Shown: in pieces, positions 1 through 6,080 of the stretch
How positions within the stretch are numbered: the stretch's first letter is position 1
Layout of the letters: the number at the start of each line of letters is the position of its first letter
Assembly: GCA_946886375.1 (NCBI GenBank)
Contig: CAMPIL010000104.1
Location: forward strand, 1 to 10,145
Length of the DNA stretch: 10,145 nt
Reading direction: 5' to 3'
DNA from: an uncultured Phycisphaerales bacterium
GTDB taxonomy: Bacteria; Planctomycetota; Phycisphaerae; Phycisphaerales; SM1A02
Made by a program: the position numbers and the translations under genes
Notes under the pieces: generated by a model
Told to the model about the DNA's origin: nothing
Database searches by the model: none
Seen by the model: only the letters and a program-made list of their open reading frames with translations

Positions 1-1203
1 CTCCTGGGCAAGTTCATCCACCACGGTCAACACGCCGTCGGCGAGAATGGCCCACACCAGCACGGTCGGCGCGCGATAGCCGAAGTCAATGCCCGCGATG
101 CACACGCCATCTGAATCCGCGCGATGGGCGTGGTCGGCGTCACTCTGATCGGATCCGAACACGTGAATCGCGCGGTCGAATTCCGGATACACGCTGTCGT
201 GCAGCGCGGGCTCCTCGCAGAGCATTTCGGCGTTCCAGGTCTTCACGCCCACGCGCTGCTTCTGCACGATCGCGTCGTCAATGTAGAAGAAACCGCGCGC
301 CTGCGGCGACTTCGCCCGGCCCTGACATTCATCCCACAACAGGCATGGCTTTGAGTCTTGCCCCGATTCGCCGAGCACATTCAGGCGCACGTCATCGCGA
401 TTGGATTGATGCGCGGGCGATGCGGCGCTGGACGCAGTCTGCGCGGCCGGCATGCCGCACATGCGCCACGCTTCGCAGCGATGAAGCGTGTCCAGCACGT
501 TCCAGCGGAAGATCCGCCGGCCGCGGGACGGAGCGTCCTGCACCAGCCGCTGCATCAGGCCGAAGGGCTTGTGCATCGTGCTCAGCGCTTCGATCGCGGC
601 GCGCACGGTCACGCTTCCGCACCGGCCGGAGCGCGTGATCAATTGGGCGGCCTCCCACACGCCGGCGTCGAACAACTCAACTTCATCGCAGCGCAACTTG
701 TGAACTCTGTTGCCGCGCACCGCGCGCTCCGATTGCGCCAGCACCTCGACGCGCGAGCCGTTGCGCAGTTCCACGTGGCGCCCGGTCAGGTTGCCCGCCA
801 CCAGATCGCAAAACACCGGCGATTCCAGGATGCGCTTGAGATAGCGATACATGCGCGAGGATTGATCGAACGATCCGCCCAGAATGCGCACCTGGATGCC
901 GGGCTTGAAGATCAGGTCCAGCAGCGTGGCGATGGCGGCGATCTGCGTCTTGCCTCCGCCGCGGCTGGCCCACACCAGGCAGTCGCGGCTCTTTCCGCCC
1001 TGATCTTCGAAAAACGAATGCTCGAGATAGTCGAACGGCGCGCTGTGCCCGGCGATGAGCGGATGCCGCGGCAGGTGAAAGCCGAGCACCGTAGCGATAT
1101 ACGAGTGCAGTTGATTCGGCGTGCGCGGCATCGTCAGGCGAACAACGCGCCGAAAGTCCGCATCGGCGTCGGCGTTCGGAGATGTTGCAAGCATCGCGCT
1201 CAT
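1..1203 (-). CDS. Phage terminase large subunit, 3' end beyond window
   Basis: The DNA-packaging motor: an ATPase that drives phage DNA into the procapsid, plus a nuclease that cuts the concatemer. The first 401 residues are visible; the C-terminal part of the nuclease lies outside the window. Seen: a Walker A loop SRGGGKT (residues 80-86), a Walker B-type strand LRCDE (170-174, D173 and E174), then a linker, and the start of an RNase H-like nuclease with GIDFGY (371-376, D373 a likely metal ligand) followed by a DG...VVDE strand (389-397). Two C-x5-C pairs (C243/C249 and C287/C293) lie between ATPase and nuclease and could bind zinc. The ATG start overlaps the stop of the upstream gene as ATGA, and GGAG lies about 10 bases upstream (1214-1217). 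The order small subunit then large subunit is standard for tailed phages. The motif set makes the call firm; the exact terminase subtype is not determined. Confidence 0.93.
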   Translation of the reverse strand, partial: MSAMLATSPNADADADFRRVVRLTMPRTPNQLHSYIATVLGFHLPRHPLIAGHSAPFDYLEHSFFEDQGGKSRDCLVWASRGGGKTQIAAIATLLDLIFKPGIQVRILGGSFDQSSRMYRYLKRILESPVFCDLVAGNLTGRHVELRNGSRVEVLAQSERAVRGNRVHKLRCDEVELFDAGVWEAAQLITRSGRCGSVTVRAAIEALSTMHKPFGLMQRLVQDAPSRGRRIFRWNVLDTLHRCEAWRMCGMPAAQTASSAASPAHQSNRDDVRLNVLGESGQDSKPCLLWDECQGRAKSPQARGFFYIDDAIVQKQRVGVKTWNAEMLCEEPALHDSVYPEFDRAIHVFGSDQSDADHAHRADSDGVCIAGIDFGYRAPTVLVWAILADGVLTVVDELAQE

Positions 1204-1658
1204 GCGCGGTCCACTCCATCGTCGGATTGCCTGGCCAGCCGCTCCAGCGCGCCAAGGATGGCGTCTTCCGAAGGCGCGGCGGCGCGCTGATCGGCGCTGG
1301 CAGGCACCGCCTGCGGGTCCAGTGATTTGAACGCATCCAGCCGCGCAGCCAGAAGGTCCACGCACGCCTTGCGCGAAAGTTCACTTGGCTCTTGCGCGGC
1401 GGCGATCTGGATCAACTGCACCGCCGCGTTCGCGCGGTACTGGCTCAAAAGCAATTCCGCGCGGATGTCGGCGAGCCGCGCCAGGCATTCCAGAATCGCG
1501 GTGTTGCCGCGCGCCGCCGCCCATGAAGCCAGCTGCTCCAGCGTCAGTCCCAGTTCGCGCGCGACATCCGTCGGCGGCAGATCGGCCTGGGCCAACCGGG
1601 TGATCAACTGCTCGTGCATCTGTGTCGTGATCGTGGTCTGTGGTGTTGGTGCGCTCAT
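1200..1658 (-). CDS. Probable phage terminase small subunit
   Basis: A 152-residue protein that would recognise the packaging site on phage DNA and hand it to the large subunit. Seen: an N-terminal helix-turn-helix around residues 26-47 (LPPTDVARELGLTLEQLASW), followed by a long helical stretch rich in Ala, Leu and Gln (about 55-112) that suits oligomerisation, then a flexible Ala/Pro-rich segment and a short C-terminal helix. The size, the HTH-plus-helical layout and the 4-base overlap with the large-subunit gene all fit a terminase small subunit, a family too divergent to name from sequence alone. The start at 1658 (MSAPTPQ) was preferred over longer upstream extensions because the codons before it read as intergenic sequence and the plus-strand promoter region lies there. 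The Shine-Dalgarno signal is weak (AGGT about 9 bases upstream). It could instead be another phage HTH protein. Confidence 0.72.
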   Translation of the reverse strand: MSAPTPQTTITTQMHEQLITRLAQADLPPTDVARELGLTLEQLASWAAARGNTAILECLARLADIRAELLLSQYRANAAVQLIQIAAAQEPSELSRKACVDLLAARLDAFKSLDPQAVPASADQRAAAPSEDAILGALERLARQSDDGVDRA

Positions 1659-1894
1659 GAGGCGATGACCTGTGCTGGAGGTTGTGTGAAAACGGAATTG
1701 TGAAAGTGGGCAAGCAGGACGCGCAAAAATGATCAATTCTCCTTCGAAAATTTGAGTTGCAAGAGATGAGAACCGAGGTAACATCTGCGGCTGAGAATGA
1801 GAGGGATTCGGCGTGTTGAGAGAACACGTTGGGTGCAATCGATCGCACCTGCCGCGCCGTAATCCGACAATCCCCAGAGCAAGGGAGAGAGAGC
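1659..1894. promoter_or_regulatory. Divergent intergenic region with a candidate plus-strand promoter
   Basis: This 236-base gap separates the terminase small-subunit gene (minus) from the PEP-CTERM gene (plus) and is more AT-rich than its surroundings between about 1680 and 1790. On the plus strand, TTGCAA (1757-1762) and TAACAT (1779-1784) are 16 bases apart and could serve as -35 and -10 elements, leaving a leader of about 100 bases before the PEP-CTERM start. No convincing minus-strand promoter was picked out, although the terminase genes probably need one here. The promoter call rests on weak sequence resemblance only. Confidence 0.3.
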
Positions 1895-2521
1895 ATGCGA
1901 TTCTGTCGATTGATTCGTCAGGGCTGTGGTTTTTTCATCGGCGCAGTTTTGGTCTTGCTGTGCGCAACTCGCGCGGATGCAGCGATGATCCTTTTGAGCA
2001 CCGCGGCCACCCACGGCGCGGACCCCGCGCTGCTGGACGCCTCGATTGAGTTCGAGGTCACCGGCAACGCGCTGACGATCACCGTCACGAACACGACCGA
2101 AGAACTCCATCCATACCGCATCAACCAGATCCTCTTCAACGCCAGCAGCGACGTGACGAGCGTGCAGGAGACCTCGATGCCGACGGGATGGAGCCTGGCC
2201 ACGCACCGCAACGCCAACGCGTTCGGCCATTTCGAATACATGATCCACGGCGGCGCGGGCGCGAACTCCCAGGCCCTGTTGCCGGGCGACTCGGCGATGT
2301 TTGTCCTGACGTTTCAGGGCAGCAACGTGACGGCGGAGGATTTTCTTTCCGAGTTCAGCGACGGGGCGAGGCCGATGCTGGTGGCGGCGAAATTCCTCAA
2401 CGGGCCGGGCAATGCCGGCCCCTACGGCGGCACCGATCAAGCCCCGCCCATCCCCGAGCCGGGATGTCTCGCGCTGCTCATGGGCGCCATCGCAGTGGCA
2501 TATCGCAGACGCCGCACGTGA
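1895..2521 (+). CDS. PEP-CTERM sorting domain protein
   Basis: A 208-residue exported protein of unknown function. Seen: an N-terminal signal peptide (basic RFCRLIR, hydrophobic core about 12-24, likely cleavage after ADA at 29), a beta-rich domain (about 45-170, e.g. IEFEVTGNALTITVTN), and a C-terminal PEP-CTERM tail: PEP at 187-189, hydrophobic segment about 191-203, then RRRR. In known PEP-CTERM systems this tail is recognised by a membrane exosortase and the protein goes to the cell surface or extracellular matrix; no exosortase is in the window. The start was chosen for its signal peptide and the AGGGAG sequence 7 bases upstream (1882-1887). It lies opposite to and inside the minus-strand phage gene set, with its own terminator, as a cargo (moron) gene would. 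An alternative is that it is a host gene marking a gap between two unrelated phage fragments. Confidence 0.9.
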   Translation: MRFCRLIRQGCGFFIGAVLVLLCATRADAAMILLSTAATHGADPALLDASIEFEVTGNALTITVTNTTEELHPYRINQILFNASSDVTSVQETSMPTGWSLATHRNANAFGHFEYMIHGGAGANSQALLPGDSAMFVLTFQGSNVTAEDFLSEFSDGARPMLVAAKFLNGPGNAGPYGGTDQAPPIPEPGCLALLMGAIAVAYRRRRT

Positions 2522-2590
2522 ACGAGCCGGACGCCCCAATGGCGCTTGAGTTGCGTTGAACAATCTTCGCATGGAATGAGCAATCTCCAG

Positions 2591-2621
2591 ATGACCCGCG
2601 CGTGCGCGGGTCATTGTTTTT
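2591..2621 (+). terminator. Intrinsic terminator of the PEP-CTERM gene
   Basis: A perfect 11-base inverted repeat, ATGACCCGCGC (2591-2601) and GCGCGGGTCAT (2604-2614), is followed directly by TGTTTTT. The two-base gap means the innermost pairs must open to make the loop. It lies 70 bases after the PEP-CTERM stop and reads only in the plus direction, since no T tract follows on the minus strand. Confidence 0.85.
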
Positions 2622-2642
2622 GTATTTGCCGGACGATTTGCG

Positions 2643-2670
2643 CGGGCAAGCGGCGGGGGCGGCTTGCCCG
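2643..2670 (-). other. GC-rich hairpin after the parB-like gene
   Basis: A 9-base inverted repeat, CGGGCAAGC (2643-2651) and GCTTGCCCG (2662-2670), with a G-rich 10-base loop. It starts 8 bases after the ParB-like stop when read on the minus strand. There is no T tract beyond it, so it is a weak terminator candidate or an RNA 3'-end stabiliser. If it does stop transcription, the terminase genes need their own promoter. Confidence 0.35.
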
Positions 2671-2677
2671 CCCGCGA

Positions 2678-3337
2678 CTATTTCAAAATTTGTACAAATT
2701 TTGAACTATCGATTTCCGCAGGCTCCTCGACCGCAGCGCCATCGCGCGATGTTGCCGCCGTTGGTTCATCGAGATTCAGCAATTGCACCAGCGCAGCGGA
2801 TCGGTTGCGGCTGACCGCGTCCAGGCGATCCAGCAATCGATCCCGCTGCACACCGCTGAGGAAGAACGTCACCGCCTGCGGCATGGTTTCCAGCGGCGGC
2901 GGTTCAGACGGCGGGGGCGGCGCGGCGGAAAGGTCGATCAACTTGCGAATGCGCGCTGCGTCCTCCGGCAGAAGTTTCGCCAGCCGGTCGATGTCCACCG
3001 AGCGGTTGATGCGGGCCAGCAGCATGCCGCGCCGCTGCGGATCGTCCTCGCCATGCAATCGGTTCAGCGTCAGCAGCAACAGCGCGGCACGGTCATCATC
3101 CACTTCCCAGATCTCGCAGCGCGCTTCCTCGTAACCAAGTTGTCGCAGCACCTGCGCGCGGTGGTGGCCATCGAGAATCTGAAAGCGATCGGGTGAAACG
3201 GGATGTTGACGCACGATCAGTGGCGGATAGTCGCCTGTCGCGCGAATGTGCGCTGCGAGTTTCTCCATCAACTCCGCAGGCATGCGGTTGGCGTTGTGCG
3301 GATGCGCTTCGAGCGAGGACAGCGAGAGCACGGGCAT
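2678..3337 (-). CDS. Orphan ParB-like (ParB/Srx fold) DNA-binding protein
   Basis: A 219-residue protein with the N-terminal ParB/sulfiredoxin-like fold. Family members bind nucleotide, and some act as nucleases or spread on DNA from a centromere site. Seen: the N-terminal box LEAHPHNANRMP (9-20), PPLIVRQHP (38-46), the signature LDGHHRAQVL (55-64; DGHHR replaces the GERR-type box of partition ParB), a helical segment DIDRLAKLLPEDAARIRKLI (115-134) that could be the helix-turn-helix, a proline-rich linker (140-149), and a small C-terminal helical domain. The start (MPVLSLSS) has GGAG 9 bases upstream. No ParA ATPase is encoded nearby, so it is an orphan, as often seen in phages. Its last codons (SSKFVQILK) are made by an unusually AT-rich 24-base palindrome. 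A role in partition, DNA modification or packaging cannot be chosen from sequence. Confidence 0.82.
   Translation of the reverse strand: MPVLSLSSLEAHPHNANRMPAELMEKLAAHIRATGDYPPLIVRQHPVSPDRFQILDGHHRAQVLRQLGYEEARCEIWEVDDDRAALLLLTLNRLHGEDDPQRRGMLLARINRSVDIDRLAKLLPEDAARIRKLIDLSAAPPPPSEPPPLETMPQAVTFFLSGVQRDRLLDRLDAVSRNRSAALVQLLNLDEPTAATSRDGAAVEEPAEIDSSKFVQILK
2682..2705. repeat. Perfect 24-base AT-rich palindrome
   Basis: The left arm TTCAAAATTTGT (2682-2693) is exactly mirrored by ACAAATTTTGAA (2694-2705). It sits across the last codons of the parB-like gene in a sharply AT-rich patch between GC-rich sequence. The perfect symmetry and its place beside a parB-like gene suggest a protein-binding site, possibly a parS-like centromere. 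Its right part ACAAATTTTGAAC also resembles half of the operators near 5983-6064. Confidence 0.6.
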
Positions 3338-3453
3338 GATTTTGGACTCCGATGTTGAAATGAACGAGAGGGCGGCGTCAATCGACGGAATGCGCGCGTG
3401 AATGGCGCGCCCAAGTTGGCTTTGTTTTGCGCGGCAAGGTTCAGATGCCGCAC

Positions 3454-3780
3454 TCACGCTGCGGTTCTGGTTGTTCGGGCATACGCGCGGGCCTCGGCTT
3501 CATCCCAGGCGTGGTCCTCGCGCTGGCGGGCGCGGCGTGCGGCGATGGCCGCGGCGCTTCCGCCGAACACCAGGCCGATCGCCGCTTTGGCCAGCGTGGA
3601 CCACGGCTCGCCCAGGAATCCCGCGGCCAGTTTCGCGGCCTGCTCGGCGGTCTCGGGCAGTTCGGCGAGTTTCGCGCCCAGAATGATCGAGCCGTCATCG
3701 GCCCGCCCCGCCGCGCAGCCGGCGAATGCCGCCGCAATGAACAACCCAATCGTGAGGAACGCTATGTGAATCGTGCGCAT
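3454..3780 (-). CDS. Small lipoprotein-like membrane protein, function unknown
   Basis: A 108-residue protein not recognised as a named family. Seen: an N-terminal signal-like segment (IHIAFLTIGLFIAAAFAG, 4-21) ending at Cys22 in a lipobox-like FAGC; a short amphipathic stretch ETAEQAAKLAAGFLG (43-57); a second hydrophobic segment (about 62-80, AKAAIGLVFGGSAAAIAA); and a charged tail RRARQREDHAWDEAEARAYAR. The start has GGAGG 6 bases upstream (3787-3791 on the plus strand), the clearest ribosome binding site of the minus-strand set. In a prophage, a small protein with one lipid anchor or signal and one membrane segment could be a holin or spanin part, or a superinfection-exclusion protein; this is inference from layout only. 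The lipobox has Phe rather than Leu at -3, so ordinary signal cleavage is possible. Confidence 0.7.
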   Translation of the reverse strand: MRTIHIAFLTIGLFIAAAFAGCAAGRADDGSIILGAKLAELPETAEQAAKLAAGFLGEPWSTLAKAAIGLVFGGSAAAIAARRARQREDHAWDEAEARAYARTTRTAA

Positions 3781-3839
3781 GGTGAGCCTCCAATGAGGAA
3801 AAGAAGACTCCCACCAGCGATATGCGAGCTCCAAGCCTG

Positions 3840-4682
3840 CTACTGCGGCTTGTGCTGATACAGGTAATAGACTGGCTGCGAGAGCAGTTCATCGCGCGCG
3901 ATGGCGATGAGCCGCTGGACTGTCATTGCTTCAAGTTCCGACTTCGGCGTTCGATGGGCAGCGCGATGCCAGCGGCGCAATTCGCGCAGAAGAAACGCCG
4001 CTTGATCCGGATCAAGTTGGGTTGTCACGTGTTCTGAACGCGCGAGCGCCCAAAGATCCAATCGGAGATAAGTCAGCGCATCGGCCAATCGCGCATGCTC
4101 AGGGCGAGGCGGGCGGTCGTAGCGCAGCATGCCGGCGTGCTCAAAGAAGGGCGAGACGCGGCCCATCACCGCGAGCGCCTCGGTGAATTGCACGCCCGGC
4201 TCGGGATTCGCCAACGCATGCCGCACGAGTTTTACCGCCAGCCCCGTGCCGCGCCATTGCGGGTCGATCACCACGCGGCTGATGGTTCGCACCTCGCGGT
4301 TGAGCATTACCGCAGCATCGCGCAGCTTCAACCCGCGATAGCGATCATTCGTCGCCAGATCACGCAGGCGGCAGGCCAGTTGCGGCAACGACCGCACCAG
4401 CACGCCGACGATCTGCGATTCGCCATCACGGCCGAGGAATCTTCCCACCACGGTCGTTGTGCGATGAACGATGCGAAACACTGCTGTGACCGCGCCGGGA
4501 TGTCCGCCGCGGTAGTGGAACCTCGCCAGCGATTTGTAATCCTCCATCGTGCCGACCTCGATGCGCAGGCCATCGATGAACTGCTCGCGGCGAAGTGAGT
4601 GGAAGCGCGTGTGAAGGTCATCGAACGAAATGCGATCGCTGTTCGCTTGGGGTTGAATGCGATGTTCTGTCAACGCCATCAT
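3840..4682 (-). CDS. GNAT-family acyltransferase paired with ABC ATPase (split COG2401-like)
   Basis: A 280-residue protein with a central GNAT fold, which transfers an acyl group from acyl-CoA to an unknown acceptor. Seen: FHYRGGHPG (56-64), an early conserved block; RVVIDPQWRGTGLAVKLV (136-153), GNAT motif A, with the Q-x-R-G-T-G loop (142-147) for the CoA pyrophosphate; and a later AVMGRVSPFFEHAGM (171-185) matching the end of the fold. The C-terminal 90 residues are helical and extra to a minimal GNAT. The start codon overlaps the ABC ATPase stop (ATGA), with GAGGTGG just upstream, so the two are probably translated together and their products likely interact. In archaeal and bacterial COG2401 proteins an ABC ATPase and a predicted acetyltransferase are fused in one chain; here they are separate. 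The substrate is unknown. A Mom-like role in modifying phage DNA is only a speculation from fold and context. Confidence 0.82.
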   Translation of the reverse strand: MMALTEHRIQPQANSDRISFDDLHTRFHSLRREQFIDGLRIEVGTMEDYKSLARFHYRGGHPGAVTAVFRIVHRTTTVVGRFLGRDGESQIVGVLVRSLPQLACRLRDLATNDRYRGLKLRDAAVMLNREVRTISRVVIDPQWRGTGLAVKLVRHALANPEPGVQFTEALAVMGRVSPFFEHAGMLRYDRPPRPEHARLADALTYLRLDLWALARSEHVTTQLDPDQAAFLLRELRRWHRAAHRTPKSELEAMTVQRLIAIARDELLSQPVYYLYQHKPQ

Positions 4683-5368
4683 CGCTGCACCACCTCGATC
4701 TGATCGCCAAGCCCTTTCCATACCAATACATCCGGCTGCAGGGGTTCCAGAAGATCATCGTGCGTGGTGGCGGCGATGAGCGTGATGTGCGGCGGTGGTT
4801 GGTTGTCGATCCAGCGGCGGATGTTGCGCGCGATCGCGCTGGCGCATAACCGATCAAGCGAAGAGGCGAATTCATCAAAGAGGATGACGCCGCCGTTTTC
4901 ATTCATGATGAAGGATTGCGCCATCGCGTGCGCGACGGTCAGGCGAAACCGCTGGCCATCGCTGAGTTCGCACGGCCGTCGCAGCATGACGAACGCATCG
5001 CCCAATCCCGCCATGCTCAGCAGTTCCATCACGCGCTGGAGCGTGGCGCCGGGCCAGTGCAGCGCATCGACCAGGGGCAAGTCTGGCAACGCGGGCAGCG
5101 CGGTGGCGTTGAGCATGGCGATGCCGCGCGCGATGCATTGCTCGGCAATGAGTCTCAGGATCATGGATTTGCCTGAGCCTGAAGGACCAGTGATAAAGAT
5201 GATTCCGCTTTTTCCGCCCAGATGCGGCAGGGGGATTTCGCATTGCGGAACAATGGTCAATTCCTGCGTCTGATCCACACCCAGGCCGAACATCGCGGCG
5301 GCCTGCATCACGTGCGGCGAAATGCGCACGGCTGTTGTCACGCGTTTGCTGATGGTGATTGCGGTCAT
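4679..5368 (-). CDS. ABC-type ATPase of the COG2401-like ATPase/GNAT pair
   Basis: A 229-residue soluble ABC-class ATPase with no membrane segments and no permease partner, so not an ordinary transporter subunit. Seen: Walker A GPSGSGKS (61-68), ABC signature LSDGQRFR (135-142), Walker B VILFDEF (161-167, D165 and catalytic E166), and an H-loop ATTHDDLL (200-207, H203). The canonical Q-loop glutamine is not obvious. From memory of the family, the LRRPCELSDGQRFRL and ATTHDDLLEPLQPDV stretches resemble COG2401, the ABC ATPase/acetyltransferase fusions, more than transport ATPases. The gene overlaps the GNAT gene by 4 bases. The start at 5368 (MTAITIS) was chosen over 5494 because the 42 extra residues would be read from an interspersed-repeat-like sequence and are low-complexity (DEGDADDSDSNS); no good Shine-Dalgarno supports either. 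Confidence 0.85.
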   Translation of the reverse strand: MTAITISKRVTTAVRISPHVMQAAAMFGLGVDQTQELTIVPQCEIPLPHLGGKSGIIFITGPSGSGKSMILRLIAEQCIARGIAMLNATALPALPDLPLVDALHWPGATLQRVMELLSMAGLGDAFVMLRRPCELSDGQRFRLTVAHAMAQSFIMNENGGVILFDEFASSLDRLCASAIARNIRRWIDNQPPPHITLIAATTHDDLLEPLQPDVLVWKGLGDQIEVVQR

Positions 5369-5399
5369 GGGGCGATTTAGGCGAAAGGAAGCGATGAAG

Positions 5400-5500
5400 C
5401 CATGGATGGCGCGGATGGATGAAATCCGAGACGGTGTACTGTTTGAGTCGGAGTCATCTGCGTCACCTTCGTCCATCGGCGTTATTTGCGTCATCTGTGG
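5400..5500. repeat. Interspersed-repeat-like element with imperfect inverted arms
   Basis: Between the HTH and ATPase genes lie 147 non-coding bases. Arms CCATGGATGGCGCGGAT (5400-5416) and ATTTGCGTCATCTGTGG (5484-5500) are inverted copies with 13 of 17 matches. The wording 'gcgtcatctgtggat' and 'atggcgcggatggatgaaatcc' resembles high-copy intergenic repeats I recall from planctomycete and related genomes. It could fold in RNA as a long imperfect hairpin. Copy number cannot be tested here. Confidence 0.5.
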
Positions 5501-5515
5501 ATCGAGTCTTTCGCA

Positions 5516-5956
5516 TCATCGCCCGTGCTGTTGTGTCGTTTCGCGCATGATGCGGATGCGGTCGAGTTCACGGCGGACGCGGTGCACGCTGATGCCCAGC
5601 GTGCTGGCGGCGGCTCGCTGCGACCTGCCGCAGAGCAGCACCTCTCGCGCGATGGCCTGCCGGGCGTCGGGCCAGCGGTGCATCTGGCCGACAACGAACC
5701 TGAACTCCGGCGAGCCGATTCGCGCAATGATCTTTTTCAGCCGTCGGCGGATCACGCCTGGGTCTTGTCCCGCAGCCCGCGCCAACGCGGCGGGCGAGAC
5801 GCCGCGCTGGTACACGCTTTCCAGCAGCGATCGTTGATCCAGCCGCAGATGCCGCCCCAAATGCAGAATCTGCTCCACCTGCGCCTGCCGCGCAGCCATC
5901 GGCTCGTCGCCGGTCCGGTCAAGGGTTCCCGCCCTAAGGTCTTGTGACATAAGCAT
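5516..5956 (-). CDS. Two-HTH, sigma-factor-like phage regulator
   Basis: A protein of up to 146 residues, highly basic, with two predicted helix-turn-helix segments: SPAALARAAGQDPGVIRRRLKKI (54-76) and SQRAAASTLGISVHRVRRELDRI (112-134). The second resembles region 4 of sigma-70-type factors or a LuxR-type recognition helix; no region 2 is visible, so it is not a complete sigma factor. It is the first gene transcribed away from the repressor, across a region with two palindromic operators, the usual place for an early or late activator in a lambda-like switch. The start is uncertain: ATG at 5956 and 5950 have no clear Shine-Dalgarno, and ATG at 5899 (MAARQAQV) is a third choice. It is separated from the ATPase gene by a repeat-like spacer, so joint transcription with it is possible but not certain. 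Confidence 0.72.
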   Translation of the reverse strand: MLMSQDLRAGTLDRTGDEPMAARQAQVEQILHLGRHLRLDQRSLLESVYQRGVSPAALARAAGQDPGVIRRRLKKIIARIGSPEFRFVVGQMHRWPDARQAIAREVLLCGRSQRAAASTLGISVHRVRRELDRIRIMRETTQQHGR

Positions 5957-5982
5957 TTACCAAAATGAGCGTGCAAGGAAAG

Positions 5983-6002
5983 TGTTTTCAAACTTGCAAA
6001 CA
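5983..6002. promoter_or_regulatory. Candidate repressor operator 1
   Basis: TGTTTTCAAACTTGCAAACA, an imperfect palindrome whose outer TGTT...AACA and inner CAA...TTG are symmetric. It matches the second site (6045-6064) at 15 of 20 positions, giving a shared pattern TGTT-NN-CAAA-Y-TTG-NN-AACA. It lies just downstream of the minus-strand promoter candidate, where a bound repressor would block the HTH gene. Confidence 0.65.
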
Positions 6003-6011
6003 CAGCCGGAC

Positions 6012-6039
6012 AATTTACACTGTATGATGCAAAAGGCAA
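6012..6039 (-). promoter_or_regulatory. Candidate promoter for the minus-strand phage genes
   Basis: On the minus strand, TTGCCT (6039-6034) and TAAATT (6017-6012) are 16 bases apart and would start transcription near 6005, inside or beside operator 1. On the plus strand, TATGAT (6023-6028) could be the -10 box of the repressor gene, with no good -35, starting near 6035 just ahead of operator 2. The overlapping back-to-back layout fits a lysogeny switch; the boxes are only approximate matches. Confidence 0.35.
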
Positions 6040-6044
6040 GTGAT

Positions 6045-6064
6045 TGTTCACAAATTTGTGAACA
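6045..6064. promoter_or_regulatory. Candidate repressor operator 2 (perfect palindrome)
   Basis: TGTTCACAAATTTGTGAACA is a perfect 20-base palindrome lying 30 bases before the repressor start codon and 62 bases from operator 1 (about six helical turns, same DNA face). Its position downstream of the plus-strand -10 candidate suggests autorepression. Confidence 0.75.
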
Positions 6065-6080
6065 CGGCGGCTTTGCCGCG

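Noticed and set aside
358..1290. Long open frame on the plus strand over the terminase region (310 codons)
   Set aside because: It is antisense to the terminase gene, whose minus-strand frame carries Walker A, Walker B and nuclease motifs; the plus frame is a product of GC-rich third positions.
1733..2614. Minus-strand open frame of 293 codons over the PEP-CTERM gene
   Set aside because: It covers the PEP-CTERM gene, its terminator and the intergenic promoter region; it has no domain, and the plus-strand frame has a signal peptide and sorting tail.
4679..5368. ABC transporter ATP-binding subunit
   Set aside because: There is no permease or substrate-binding gene nearby, the Q-loop is not canonical, and the coupled partner is a GNAT enzyme.
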